In this document: positions 49,677 to 61,995 of the stretch, piece by piece
How the letters are laid out: the number at the start of each line of letters is the position of its first letter
How positions within the stretch are numbered: the stretch's first letter is position 1
Source of the DNA: Chlorocebus sabaeus
Lineage: Eukaryota > Chordata > Mammalia > Primates > Cercopithecidae
DNA: 64,000 nucleotides
Direction: 5' to 3'
Assembly: GCF_047675955.1 (NCBI RefSeq)
Contig: NC_132914.1
Span: forward strand, 41,193,521 to 41,257,520
The notes under the pieces: model-generated
The model's database searches: none
Told to the model about the DNA's origin: nothing
The model's input: the letters and a program-made list of their open reading frames with translations, nothing else
Translations under genes and position numbers: made by a program

Positions 49677-50494
49677 ATTTAATGAAACAGTGAAGCAGAC
49701 AGCTGATGTTCTGGCTTATGCAATCTTTACTCGCTCTTTTCAAGTAGTAGCACTCTCGTTTTCCAAGGGACCTCTCCCAGGTGTCAGATGTGGATTAGGG
49801 TCCCAGGAATGCAGGTTTAGTCAATCACATACTGTAGTTCACACTTTCTGGTTTGGTTCTGTACATATGATCCAGGCCAGGCCATTCCTAGCCACTGAGA
49901 CTCAATTACACAGCTTTTGTTGGCACTGTTGGGAAAGAAAAATCATTCTTCTGCAGAGAAGCAAGTCTAGAGTGGTGACAAATGAGTCTAGAGTGGTTAA
50001 TAACCATCTTGCCACCAAAGGTATAAGCTAGACTGGTAATGGAACTAACACAGAGAAAAGCAGAGCTGAATGATCCAAAAAAGGCGATCGTTTAGGACAC
50101 TTAAGTCCCAAATACAGCTGTGCCTGAATCAATCATGGGCTTTCAGTTACAAGGGCCAATAAATTCTCGTGTTTCTTTAAATTACTGTGGGTTTGAGGTG
50201 GGTTTCTATTACTTAAAACCAAAAAATCTCAATTAATACGTCAAGAATTCTGACATTAATTTAGATAACGTTTCCTTTATGTAGAGTTCAGAGTCTCTTT
50301 TACCTCTATTTTTGAAAAACTGGACCATGTTCTAGTTCTCACTACAGACTACTTCTCTATACTCCATGATTTTTCTAGAAGAGGCCAAACTGGGCTAGGA
50401 GTTAGGCAGCTGGGTCTTTTTAATTCCACTACCTGTGTGACTCTGAATCTGTCTCCTCTCCAATCTGGGACCCAATTTTCATTCTATAAAATAG
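49677..50494. other. PUS7L intron sequence, possible ancient repeat, unassigned
   Basis: A 125-codon plus-strand frame covers 49,654-50,031 but has no recognisable similarity. A 14-bp motif (agtctagagtggtg / agtctagagtggtt) occurs twice near 49,965-49,998. The region may be a decayed repeat that I cannot name. Confidence 0.35.
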
Positions 50495-51477
50495 GGTGGG
50501 GAAAAGAAAGAGAGATCAGACTGTTACTGTGTCTCTATAGAAAGAAGTAGACATAAGAGACTCCATTTTGTTCTGTATTTGAGATTCTGTTAATCTGTAA
50601 CCCTACCCCCAACCTTGTCCTTGCAAGAGACATGTGCTGAGGTGACTCAAAGTTTAAGGGATTTTGGGCTGTGCAGGGTGTGCTTTGTTAAACAAGTGCC
50701 TGAAGGCAGTATGCTTGTGAAAAGTCATCACCATTCTCTTAACCTCAAGTACCCAGGGACACATACACTGCAGAAGGTCGCAGGGACCTCTGCCTAGGAA
50801 AGCTAGGTATTGTCCAAGGTTTCTCCCCATGTGATAGTCTGAAATATGGCCTCGTGGGAAGGGAAAGACCTTATCATTCCCCAGCCTGACACCCATGAAG
50901 GGTCTGTGCTGAGGAGGATTAGTAATAGAGGAAAGAAGGCCTCTTGGCAGTTGAGATAGAGAAAAGCATCTGTCTCCTGCCCGTCCCTGGGCAACGGAAC
51001 ATCTTGGTGTAAAACCCGATTGTATGTTCTATTTACTGAGAAAGGAGAAAACCGCCTTAGGGCTGAAGGTGGGACGTGCTAGCAGCAATACTGCTCTCTA
51101 TGCACTAAAAAGGTTTATGGAGATGTTTGCATATGCATATCAAGGCACAGCACTTTTCCTTAAACTTATTCATGTCACAGAGATCTTTATTCATATGTCT
51201 TACTGCTGACCTTCTCCCTACTATAATCCTATTATCCTGCCACTTCCCTTTTCTAAGATGGTAAAGATAATGATCAATAAATACTGAGGGAACTCAGAGA
51301 CTGGTTCCACGCAGGCCCTCTGTATGCTGAGCGGTCCTCTGTATGCTGAGCGGCGGTCCCCTGGGCCTACTTTTTCTTTCTCTATACTTTGTCTCTGTGT
51401 CTCATTTCTTTTCTCAAGTCTCTCGTTCCACCTAACGAGAAACGCCCACAGGTGTGGAGGGGCAGGCCACCCCTTCA
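50495..51477 (+). mobile_element. Solo LTR of HML-2/HERV-K type (LTR5-like), antisense in PUS7L intron
   Basis: The ~980-bp sequence follows LTR5 from ggtggggaaaagaaagagag through 'aggacctctgcc'-type U3 text ('gggacctctgcctaggaaag', 'tagtctgaaatatggcctcg'), a TATA-like gtaaaacccgattgt near 51,010, AATAAA at 51,277-51,282 and U5 'tctcgttccacctaacgaga', ending 'ggccaccccttca'. No gag-pol-env lies next to it, so it is a solo LTR left by LTR-LTR recombination. It contains an 18-19 bp tandem duplication (ctctgtatgctgagcgg) at about 51,317-51,353. It could act as a promoter or enhancer; nothing here proves it does. Confidence 0.93.
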
Positions 51478-51721
51478 AATGGGAATTAGAAAGAGTGTCT
51501 CTAAAATCCTTTTCTTCTCTAAAATTCAATGATTTTATTAGGTTACATATGAAAGTGTTATTCAAATTTTCACTAATTTTTAAAATTTATGAGACTGACA
51601 TGATAATGTTAGAAAATAATTTGTTCTTTTTGTATTACAGTACTATCAAATGAACTTCCTTGCATGATTTATGGAACCCAGTTTCATTAGTTCAAACCCA
51701 CAGAGATAAAAACAACTGGAC

Positions 51722-52040
<319 letters not shown>

Positions 52041-52455
52041 ACTTGACAAGGAGGAAATGGAAGAACCAAGCTTTAAAATATAAACTATATTATAACTTCA
52101 CTAATATAAATGTCTCTAAGACACTGTTAAGAGGAAATTATGAATCACATTTAGATAAAATCACATTTCCATAACAGAAATACACATTACATGTTCCCTA
52201 TACCATTATAAAACTCATATGCCTTCTCCTCTCTATATTTTAAGTTTTGAGTCTCTAAATCCTACCTTTTATTTTCTCAGTGTTAACTAATACAATAAAA
52301 ATAGATTTTCAATGGATATTTATGTGACAGAACAGAGAAAGGTCTAGAAAGACATATAACAACGGAGGGTGAGTCTCTGGAGGAAGCAGAGGGAATCACA
52401 TTAGGATGCTAGCAGGGATAGCAGAGTCATCTGCAATGTTTTTATTTTTATTTTT
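52041..52455. other. PUS7L intron sequence, nothing recognised
   Basis: AT-rich intronic sequence between two Alus, with no supported feature. Confidence 0.45.
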
Positions 52456-52734
<279 letters not shown>

Positions 52735-53038
52735 TTGATTTTTATTTTGATGGGCTGTTTTGTGCATTATTTGTGTAATCCTTTTTAAAATGGGTTTTTT
52801 AAAGGAAGCTTTACTACCTATATCTTTCACTCCATACCACTATTTTTATCTTTCCATTTACCAACATGTGCTAAGCCTAAACTGACAGCAGACTTGAAGC
52901 AGGAGATGAGTAAATTTAAGTACAAACAGATAAATAAATTACATGTATGTTTAAAGTGTTTCTATAATCAGGGCTTTTGAAAATTCATGTTCTGGTATAG
53001 TAACTACTCTTGGAAAACTCTGATGGAATGATACTTAC

Positions 53039-53319
53039 TTTACTATTTGGGAAATTCTCGTCATCAATATCTTCATCCAAACAGACCAAATCACCCTCCA
53101 CTACTCTTGCTCCATAGGTTGCAAGTCTGTAAGATACTGCCTCATTCCAAATTTTGCTGGTATATGCGTGAACATAGAATATGCGCATGGAATGGGGTAA
53201 AGAGAACCATGCCTGGATACAACCTTCCTCCGTCATGCCAAAGCGATGCAATGCCTCCAACAATGCTCTCTCCCGCACTTTGAATTCAGGCATCAAGGAA
53301 AGTGTGCCTTTAGCATCCT
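53039..53319 (-). CDS. PUS7L: PUS7L 281-nt coding exon (central TruD domain)
   Basis: Acceptor TTTATTTCAG, donor AAA|GTAAGT. Entering in phase 1 it encodes EDAKGTLSLMPEFKVRERAL and onwards, about 94 residues, ending ENFPNSK. It includes FYVHAYTSKIWNEAVSYRL, the family's conserved block in which the aromatic and Trp-Asn residues help form the active-site fold, and an acidic CLDEDIDDEN stretch that is typical of PUS7L. The frame is intact. The exon is confirmed by its join with both neighbours. Confidence 0.95.
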
Positions 53320-54984
53320 CTGAAATAAAGGGTAAATCAGGTAGTTAGCCACTTTTATTTAAAGACCAATTTACAAAGGCTTTTGTTCTAATCTCAAACT
53401 GAAGCAATGAACATGGGTATTAAGATGATATTTAACGCTTTCGGTTAAACCTAGCTACACTTGAAGAGCTTAAAAAAATAATAAGCATAATATGGCCGTA
53501 CTTTCACTTTTCCTGTTATTAAAAAAAAAAAAAAAACGCAAGAATCCAACATTCATAACAGCTTACTAACGTCCCTTACTTCAGAATAGAGATAAACTAA
53601 TGAAGTTATTCACAGGACTGTTGAAACAAAATCAAACCAACAACAACAACAAAAAAAAACCCTCAAGGATTAAATAATTTAATTGCTATTGCTGAGCTAG
53701 CAGAGACTAGAGTTTTTAAAAGAGCTATTCTGGACATAAACACAGAATTTTTTTTACTAAGGGTTGAGATCAGGAGCCTTCAGGCACACTATTATGACTC
53801 ACAAAATAGGATGCACTTTGAAATGCAGATGACTGGAATCTACCAAAAAGATGCTTATTCAGGTATGGCCTTGGAATTGGCATTGAAATAAATGTACCAG
53901 GTGTTTCTTATGCATATGAATGTTGAAGAATCATTACCATAAGGAAATTTTCATCTCAGGGACTCTACAACAGACACAAATAAGTCACTTAGAATTTTCC
54001 TTAGTATTACTTAAATTACTCATAAGAGTTAGAAGTGCCCACACTGTTTACACATTGTGGTGTGGCACAAAAATATTACTTTCCTGTGAATAGCTGCACA
54101 TATGTAATATGTACATAATTAAAAATAATAAATATTTGAAAACTGACATCCTTTATTTCAATGTAAGTGAAATTCAGTATGTCGGTCAGATATCTGAATG
54201 AATCTGACATGGTGTGGTTGCTGTTTTTATTATTTAAATAAAGGTAATATTTATAATATTATAAATAATATTATTTAAATAAAGGTAATATTTATCTGTA
54301 TGTAGCACATCCGAGGCATTATTCCAAGGGCATATCTAAATCTCATAATACTCTTTTAGGTACTGTGATTTGCTTCAATTTACAGATAAGGAAACTAACA
54401 CAATAACGTCAAATCACTTGCACAAGATCATACAGTTGGGAAGTATTAAAGTTGAGAGTTAACCCCATGCAATCTGACTCAAGCCACATTCATAACCACT
54501 TTTCCTTACTGGTTTTCATCAAGCATTCTATATATACTCCATCATATTGACCTCAAGTTTTAAAAACTGACAGGGCTAATTGGCAACTAGAATGAAAATA
54601 ATGCATCAAGTTTGGAATATCATAAATGAACTTCCATTTATTTATGTTTGTATCTCCCCCAGCTGCAATTAATTATATTGCCATCAGTGCCAGAGTAGAA
54701 TTTGGAACTCCTCTCTTTTCAGAGGATTTCAGCCAAGAAAAACTAAGAAACTATTTCTCCCATTGCCCCTACCCCTAGACAAGAGATAGCATAGACAAAA
54801 AAACTTCCAAATCTGACTAAAAACGAAGTGAGTGCCTAAGTCATGGAATAGAAATATTCAGTATGTAATATACTATAATCGATTTCTTATCACATTTATG
54901 TTACAATAAATGTTCTCCTGCTGATAAAACATTTATAGTATCTGTATCTGCATGGCTATGTACAGGATAAAGAAACTTAAATAC
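53320..54984 (-). other. PUS7L intron (1665 nt)
   Basis: It contains an antisense MIR at about 54,300-54,500 ('caatttacagataaggaaac', 'gcacaagatcatacagttgg') and a 26-bp direct repeat (attatttaaataaaggtaat…) at 54,229-54,254 and 54,270-54,295. Otherwise I see nothing. Confidence 0.7.
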
Positions 54985-55066
54985 CAGTTTGAAGAAAATA
55001 CTTCTTTGCTCTATTTACAGGATCATCCAAGTCTTCTGGTGTAAGAAACAATTTTATGGCTTTCAT
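54985..55066 (-). CDS. PUS7L: PUS7L 82-nt coding exon
   Basis: The acceptor TTTTTCAAG precedes ATGAAAGCC and the donor is ACTG|GTATTT. The exon encodes 27 residues plus one base, beginning MKAIKLFLTPEDLDDPVNRA and ending YFLQT. It starts in phase 0 and ends in phase 1, which fits the next exon exactly. It was too short to be seen as an open frame and was found by family recognition and splice sites. Confidence 0.94.
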
Positions 55067-55517
55067 CTTGAAAAATCAAGCAAGTAAACATGTGTTAATA
55101 AAAACGTCAAATTACTTTCTTAAAAAAAAGATGCAAATTCTCCAGCATCCTAAAAGAATAGGCATTTAATAATTATACTTGATGCTGCAATTTTCCCTTT
55201 AGGGTTTCAAAAATTAAACAGTCAATGTTAAATGTAGAAATAAGCCTTCTGCATGAAATAACTTTATATATAGGTTTAAAATATTATGGACTGAAAAAAG
55301 CATTTCCCTATCACTTCCATAATTCCACTTTTGTCATTTTTTTTAAATATTAAGGTTAAAATGTATTGACATTCTTAGTAAGGTGTAAGAATTCTGAAAA
55401 GCTTAGGCTAAAGGTATTAAACCCCTATTTTTAAACTGTTTCCAAAAGCAAAAAAATTAGAAAGTATTATAAAGAGTAAAACTTTTTAAAATTCATTTCA
55501 GGTTCTTAACAACCCAC

Positions 55518-55581
55518 CTGAAGAAGCACCAAGAAAACCTAACATATTTCCTAAGACAGTGAAAATTGAGCCCCTTCTGGC
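55518..55581 (-). other. Possible alternative PUS7L exon (64 nt), unproven
   Basis: On the minus strand a T-rich tract and TTTTTAG acceptor are followed by 64 nt without a stop in the gene's frame ([20 protein letters not shown]…) and a CAG|GTGGGT donor. Its length is 1 modulo 3 and it would start in phase 0, the same as the 82-nt exon, so it could substitute for that exon in frame but not be added to it. I know of no such PUS7L isoform. The residues do not resemble the exon it would replace. Confidence 0.3.
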
Positions 55582-55648
55582 CTAAAAATAAATATGAAAT
55601 ATTTGTTTAATATTTAAATAGAAGTATTTGAAAATATTTAATATTCAA

Positions 55649-56531
55649 ATGGCTGGAGCAGAAGTAAAATTAAACCAATGTATTGTTACAGAAGAAAAAA
55701 GAAAAATAAACAAAACAAAAGAAAGGGCAAATGAAAAAGCAAGACAATGTCCAGGTCAAAGAGTTAAACATGGACACAAGAAATGCAGGCAGCTGTAAAG
55801 TAAAAAGATCAAGAACCACTCTGAGGGCTCAGAAGTAGAAACTAGTGAACCCCAAAAGCAACCCTCAAAGAAAAAAAAAAACAACAAAGATTTTAAGTAT
55901 CCAATTTACCTGAGTCAGAAAAGGGAAGAGGAAAAGAAGCAGCTCTGAAGATGTAGAATGCCTCGCTCCCAGAGCAGAAGTAAAGAAAATAGCTCAGAAA
56001 GAAAACATTAAAAAAAGAAGCTTCAGAAGTTTCCGAAGAAAACACAGCTATAACTTTCAGGTTAGATGAATTAAAGTTATGTTTCACCCATTTCACAGCC
56101 ACAAATATCCTTTTTTTGTTTGTTTTTTTGAGACGGAGTCTTGCTCTGTTGCCCAGGCTGGAGTACAGTGGTGCGATCTTGCCTAACTGCAACCTCTGCC
56201 TCCTGGGTTCAAGCTATTCTCCTGCCTCAGCCTTCTGAGTAGCTGGGACTACAGGCACCCACCACCACACCCGGCTAATTTTTATATTTTTAGTAGAGAT
56301 GGGTTTTACCATATTGGCCAGGCTGGTCTCGAACTCCTGACCTTGTGAACTGCCCACCTCAGCACAAATATCTTAACTGGCTTTTTTATTTCTCAAGACT
56401 TAGAAGTCCTTGAAGAAGAAAAGGATATTGGAAATATAAAAGATAGTTCTCTCTTAAAACCAAAAAGGATTCATAAGACAAAAGATAAAGAGAGACATAA
56501 AATTGGAGAAGAGGTTATATCGAGAGTACTA
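55649..56531 (+). pseudogene. Coding-like Lys/Glu-rich relic of unknown origin, split by an Alu
   Basis: On the plus strand, antisense to PUS7L, a series of frames with stops and an A-run frameshift reads as a basic/acidic protein. The piece before the Alu (…[18 protein letters not shown]…) continues in the same frame after it (…[18 protein letters not shown]…, …[17 protein letters not shown]…) once one target copy is discounted, to a stop at about 56,530. The frame continuity across the insertion suggests an older retrocopied or duplicated coding sequence. A-rich DNA can also give such frames by chance. I cannot name a parent gene. Confidence 0.3.
56110..56363 (-). repeat. Alu SINE, antisense, 5'-truncated
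   Basis: A reverse Alu lacking its head, with the target duplication acaaatatc at 56,101-56,109 and 56,364-56,372. It splits the coding-like relic. Confidence 0.94.
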
Positions 56532-56989
56532 TCAAAGTAAGTACACAGTATAAATTCTATTGTCATTGGCAACTGACAGACAATCTAGACTTCTGTCATG
56601 CTTTATCTCTATTATTGAGCTAAGAACACAAGAGTAAAATAATGACATAAATTTCAGACCTGACCAACACACATGACAAAAATAGGAATGTAGCAAGCAG
56701 AGGGGAAAGGCAAGCCCTTAATTTCATTTGTGCTCTCAATTTCCTGAATTCTTTGCACTTAAAAATAATTGCCAAAATCTTAATGAAAAAGTTGCCAAAT
56801 TTAATATTTTATTTTAAATCCTAAATAGATTAAAAGATGTTCCTTTCTTTTTAAATAGTATCTACTAGTTCACTTATTTTGTCACTGTCTTTAGCCCTGG
56901 GATTTATTTCTAAAGCACGTGTCTTAGAGTAGGAAAGAATTTTAAATAGGTCATTTGACCCAATTTCCCACTCAATTTTCTTTTACAGT
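56532..56989. other. PUS7L intron sequence, nothing recognised
   Basis: AT-rich intron without supported features. Confidence 0.45.
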
Positions 56990-57165
56990 ATTCATTTATT
57001 CAAACAAATATTATTAGGTATCTGCCACGTGCTAGGTACTGCATACGGTATTAGGGACAGAGCATTGAGTAAAAGTCATGGTCTCTGTCCAACTAAAACT
57101 TTCTGCCTACTGACAAAATTAAATAAGCAATAACAATAAAATATAATAAAACTTAAGATGGGAAG
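56990..57165 (+). repeat. L2 LINE fragment
   Basis: 'tattcatttattcaaacaaa', 'tctgccacgtgctaggtact' and 'atggtctctgtccaac' follow the L2 order. Confidence 0.75.
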
Positions 57166-57304
57166 CCCAAGATGATACAGGATCACAAAATAAGAGGAAT
57201 TCACTTTTTCTTGGGGAGTAGAATGAGAATATTTAAACTGAGACCTAAAGAATATACACGCTGGGGAGGGAGTGCTTCAGGCAAAGGAAAGAAGAGACAG
57301 CTTT

Positions 57305-57800
57305 TTAGCTGCAAGAATCAGCCTCTAAGATGGCCCTCAATGCTCTCCATCACTTGGTCTTCACACGTGATGTAGTCCTCTCAAACACTTACCAGGGTTG
57401 ACCTGCGTGGCCAGAAGACAGAAGAAGTGAAAGTATGCCACTTCTGAGACTAGGTTATAAAAGACACTGCGGAATCTGTTGTGTCTCTCTCTCTCTCCTT
57501 TGCATTCTTGGACTTATCTCTCTAGGAGAAGCCATGCCACAAACAGTCTTAAAGCAAGAAAATAAAGTCTCCTGCCAACAACCACGAGCATGAGCTTAGA
57601 AGCAGATCCTCCATCTTGGTCAAGTCTTCAGAGACTACACACCGGGGCCGATTGTGTGACTGCAGCCTCACAAGAGACCCTGATCCAGAGCCACTCAGCT
57701 AAGTTGCTCCCAAATTCCTGACTCTCAGAAATTGAGATAATAAATGCTTGTTGTCTTCAACCACTATGTATTGGGGTAATTTGTTACATGGCAATAATTG
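57305..57800 (+). mobile_element. MLT1-type LTR (ERVL-MaLR), partial
   Basis: 'cagaagacagaagaagtgaa', 'ggagaagccatgccac', 'gagcttagaagcagatcctc', 'gagataataaatgcttgttg' and 'ggtaatttgttacatggcaa' follow the MLT1 3' half. The start is decayed. It is antisense to PUS7L. Confidence 0.8.
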
Positions 57801-58024
57801 ATTATTACTACTAAAGCAAAAGTTTTTAAAAATTCAAGAGCATGCAATATGAGGTTTGAAAGAGGTAGAGGGGTAGCCATCCAGCTTTTGCTTAAATGTC
57901 ATGAGAAATAGGACATTCCAGTTATTTGAACAATTGTTAAGAAAAAGTATTTTATGGACTACAAGTCCGTTAAATATCTAGCCCATCCCATCTATGGACA
58001 CTTGTCTGACACTGTACTAGCTGC

Positions 58025-58205
58025 CTTAACAAAAGTTCTTTCATTTGATTCTCAGAAAAATCTTGTGACATACATGCTATCTCCATTTTACAGATAAGGA
58101 AACTGAGGCTTGGAAAAGTTAAGCGACTTGGAAAAGTTAAGTACCTATAGTAACACAGGTGACAAATGGCAGAACTCAAGTAGAATATATGCTGCATCCA
58201 ACAGG
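58025..58205 (-). repeat. MIR SINE, antisense, with 18-bp internal duplication
   Basis: 'ccattttacagataaggaaa' and 'gacaaatggcagaactcaag' are reversed MIR. ttggaaaagttaagcgac / ttggaaaagttaagtacc at about 58,111-58,146 is a tandem duplication. Confidence 0.85.
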
Positions 58206-59143
58206 CCCCAAACTATTAAGTTCTTCTTCTGTATGACAAAATTTTAAACATTTTACAAGTTAATTTTCAGAGTTTTCTAGACTAAAGAACCACTGCTGAG
58301 GTAAACATTTCTAGACTCTTTATCATATCAGTTATATTCCAGTTGCTAAAATCTCCTTTGACACGTGAAACCCAGAACTACCTATAGATTTGCAGATGTG
58401 GTCTAAATCATCAGCTCTGAACATTATTTGATATGTAAGATGATGTTCAATGCACCATGTTTCTCACAAAATCTTTTACTGTTTCCTTCTCTTCCACTCA
58501 AGAAACCATATTAGAACACAGGTGAGTGAACAAGATACTATCATAAGAATAATCTTGCACTGTTCAAATATATAATTTTTATAGTTTTGTAGTTTTCCTC
58601 CATTATGTGCATTCCATTTTAGTGTAAAAATATGCAATTATATATAAAAAATATAAATGAAAAGTAGATATACACACATATGCTTTTAATATTTCAGCAA
58701 ATGCAGCTTCTTAGTTGTAACATGCATTTTTAGTTTCATTTTGAACTAGTCAGATTTTATTTTCAAATTTGCTGCTCCCCTTTTAGTCTCCAGACTTACA
58801 TGGATTCCTATCTTTTATATGATCTGATATCTGATTTCTGGGATTGTAGGGTCAAAATTTCCTCTAAATCTTCTATTCAGTTCTCTAAAATTGGAAAGTG
58901 ATAGTCATTTCTGTGTCAAATCTCAAATATGTACTAATCACAAGGACACTCACACAGTTGGCTTTCTTGTAATGTGATACCAAGGACATAGCAGCAACTC
59001 ACTAAATGTTCAGTGATGTAATATATTTGGTATGTGTGCGTTTACATGCATTTATAAGCTAGAGTTATGAAAGCAAGGAGCTGGATTATGTAGTAAGTAT
59101 AACTGACAGAAACAGATAAGATTACATTTTCCAAAATCCATAC
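58206..59143. other. PUS7L intron sequence, nothing recognised
   Basis: AT-rich intron next to the 99-nt exon, with no supported repeat. Confidence 0.45.
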
Positions 59144-59242
59144 CATTTCATTCTTCAGCAAAGCTAGTCCAATTTGGTCTGTGTGAACTTTCCTTCCCTT
59201 CCCAAATCTCTGTGGTCCATAGTAATTCACAAAGCCTTTTTT
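59144..59242 (-). CDS. PUS7L: PUS7L 99-nt coding exon (TruD NYYGPQRFG motif)
   Basis: Acceptor ATACATAG, donor AAATG|GTATGG. The exon encodes exactly 33 residues, KKGFVNYYGPQRFGKGRKVH to LLKNEM, in phase 0 at both ends. NYYGPQRFG is the signature motif of TruD enzymes, where the Phe and Arg contact the target base and RNA. It is intact here, which argues that the protein keeps the RNA-binding site. Skipping this exon would keep frame but remove the motif. Confidence 0.96.
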
Positions 59243-60180
59243 CTATGTATACAAAATAATCAACAAATTAAGAGTATATAAGTACAATTACATGTCAAAA
59301 TACACAATTGAATTTTTCTCTTCGTAGTTATTTTAATAGAAGAACTCTGTAATCAGCATTATGCACATAGGGACCAAATAGTCTGAGAAATGCTGCGCAA
59401 TTAGAGAATAGGAAAGAAAACACAGAATTACAAGTTAGAACATAAAACCAGTGAAGAAAACTTCAAAAATATGTCAGCTTTCCATTCATGTTACTGAGGG
59501 GTTTCCTGGGATGTGAGATTTTCAGTGCTAGAGCCAGAAAAGTTCTGGGCATCCAAAATGAGTTGGTCACCTAGTACCCAGATCTGATCCCTTCCCTGAT
59601 GCTCTCTTTCTTATTTTGAGACTCTTCGGCTGTCTGGAGATGTAGGGAGTCAAGAACAGGCTTACTTTCAAACCCCACACATCCTGGCACTTTTCTACAT
59701 AACTGTTTGTTCTTTAGTTCATCTCAGTTTCTTAAAGGCTGACCTGAGACCATGGAGCCACTTCAGCAGTACTCTACCGGTCCAGCTGTTCCAGCACCTG
59801 GAACAGGTATTCCTCCCTGTATTCCAGGGGACGAATACAGACTTCGCTTCTTGATGGAGGTGAACCCTTCAGGCCATGTTTTAAAGCTGTCACATTACTC
59901 AGAAGAAATAGAAAACTGTAATATACTACTGCAACCATTACAGAAATTGGTCAGTCATTAAACATGTGCTCAGAAAGAAAATACCAGGCCCAGACAGTTT
60001 CTTGAAAGACACAAGAGTCCTCCCCACTTACTTTATGAGGAGAGTATGCATTTATTCAGTCAACAATTATTATTGAATACCAACTCAAGAATTTTTTAGT
60101 AAAAGATGCTGAGCCAATTTGTTGTCAGCATGGTACAAAAGCATGTCATTATCTCATGTCATTTAAAAAATTAATTTCAG
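59243..60180. other. PUS7L intron with isolated 69-codon plus-strand frame
   Basis: The frame 59,752-59,961 (MEPLQQYSTGPAVPAPGTGI…) has a protein-like composition but no recognisable relative, splice context or promoter. I treat it as chance or a decayed repeat. Nothing else is seen apart from an L2-like scrap near 60,050. Confidence 0.4.
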
Positions 60181-60516
<336 letters not shown>

Positions 60517-60939
60517 TTAAATCTCATAAATATTTTTAATTATTTCAAATTTGAAAAAATAACATCAGATAATGTCCTAGAATAACCAGTAGAGTTTTAA
60601 AGTAACCCTTCAAAGTAATTAGATATAACAAAAGGTTTATAACAGAGATATAACCCCTTGAAACAAAACTTCAAAGACTCCTTATTTTCAGGGTTTCTCA
60701 ATTCCTTTCTCACATCATGAGAACCAATGGAAGTTGGCTAAAACTAAGATTGTTTCTAATGGGAATTTTGTAATAGGCAGCTGTATATTCATACATAACA
60801 AATGAAAGACAGGTAATAAATGCTATCAGAGTTCAAAGAAACTTCTATCTTTTTTAAAATATATCATTTTAGTAAGAGTTTTGAGGAAAAAAAAGTAGAA
60901 TTTTAGGTGGGTCAAGGAAAACAAAGGTAAAATAACATA

Positions 60940-61298
60940 TGATATGGTTTGGCTGTGTCCTCACCAAATTCCATCTTGAATTGTAATCCCCACAATCCCC
61001 ACATGTCATGGGAAGGACCCGGTGGGAAGTAATTGAATATGGGGTCGGTTTTCCCCCATGCTGTTCTCATGATAGTGAGTTCTCACGAGATCTGATCATT
61101 TTATAAGTATCTGGCATGTCCCCCGCTGGCATTCATTCTCTCTCCTGTCACCCTGTGAAGAGGTGCCTTCTGCCATGATTGTAAGTTTCCTGAGGCCTCC
61201 CCACCTATATGGAACTGTGAGTCAATTAAACCACTTTTCTTTATAAATTGCCCAGTCTCGGGTATTTCTTCATAGCAGCATGAGAACGAACTAACACA
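60940..61298 (+). mobile_element. Solo THE1 LTR (ERVL-MaLR) with 5-bp target duplication
   Basis: It starts TGATATGGTTTGGCTGTGTC and ends gaacgaactaacaca, as THE1 LTRs do. The perfect 5-bp duplication acata flanks it at 60,935-60,939 and 61,299-61,303. Confidence 0.95.
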
Positions 61299-61484
61299 AC
61301 ATATAATGAGTATACAATCAGATAACTTCCATATACAGATGAAAGTGCTAGATTTAAAAGATCTTTAGTTGGAAGATATTTTCCTAACTACAAGGCAGAT
61401 AAATAATCAGCTTTTGTTTGTTTGTTTTCCTGTTGGAGAGGTATAAAATTGTGTAAAAAGGTCTTTGTGGTCAGAAACTTGAAT

Positions 61485-61647
61485 CAGTGTTTCTCGGTAT
61501 TGGCTCTAAAGTAGAGTCACCTAAGAAGTTTTTAAAAAATAAGTATTAATGCCTAACCTGCATCCCCAAATGTTCTTTTTTAATTGGTTCAGGAGTAGAG
61601 ATCAATGGGTGAAATTTTTTGAAAGCTCCTCAAGTTGAGAACTACTC
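61485..61647 (+). mobile_element. MER5-type hAT-Charlie MITE
   Basis: The ends cagtgtttctc and gagaactact are inverted, with 'agagtcacctaagaagtttt' and 'tgcctaacctgcatccc' inside, as in MER5A/B. Confidence 0.85.
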
Positions 61648-61655
61648 ATCTACAT

Positions 61656-61878
61656 CAGGAGTTAGCAAACTACTACAGCCCACAAATGAAACCTAGTCCA
61701 ACACCTGTTTTTGTAAACAAAGTTTTATTGGAACACAGCCATGTTCGTTCACTTATATACTGTCTGTGGCTGCTTCCATACAATGGCAGTAGATTAGTTG
61801 CAAGAGGAACCATATGTCTAAAAGGTCAAAAATATTTATTATTTGGTCCATTACAGTATAAACTTTGCTGATGTCTAG
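61656..61878 (-). mobile_element. hAT-like MITE with 'TTAGCAAACT' ends, family not assigned
   Basis: CAGGAGTTAGCAAACTACTA at one end and 'aactttgctgatgtc' at the other are imperfect inverted repeats. Inside are 'aaagttttattggaacacag' and 'tactgtctgtggctgc', a widespread MER-type element. It starts nine bases after the MER5 copy ends. Confidence 0.75.
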
Positions 61879-61995
61879 ATGATCTAAGATGATTTGGTCT
61901 TGAAGGCTATCGTTGTATGTGTATATTTAAATGTCTGGAAAATGTCATTTAGAAACTTATGCTAAGTAATTTTTTACCATAAAACATAAAGTTTA

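Noticed and set aside
49654..50031. 125-codon plus-strand frame
   Set aside because: It begins inside the mariner end and shows no recognisable protein family.
55501..55585. Plus-strand frame ([18 protein letters not shown]…) as an exon
   Set aside because: It ends at once in a stop and has no donor; the minus-strand reading with both splice sites is the better hypothesis, and neither is proven.
59752..59961. 69-codon frame MEPLQQYSTG… with normal amino-acid composition
   Set aside because: No relative, no promoter or splice context, antisense in an intron; most likely chance.
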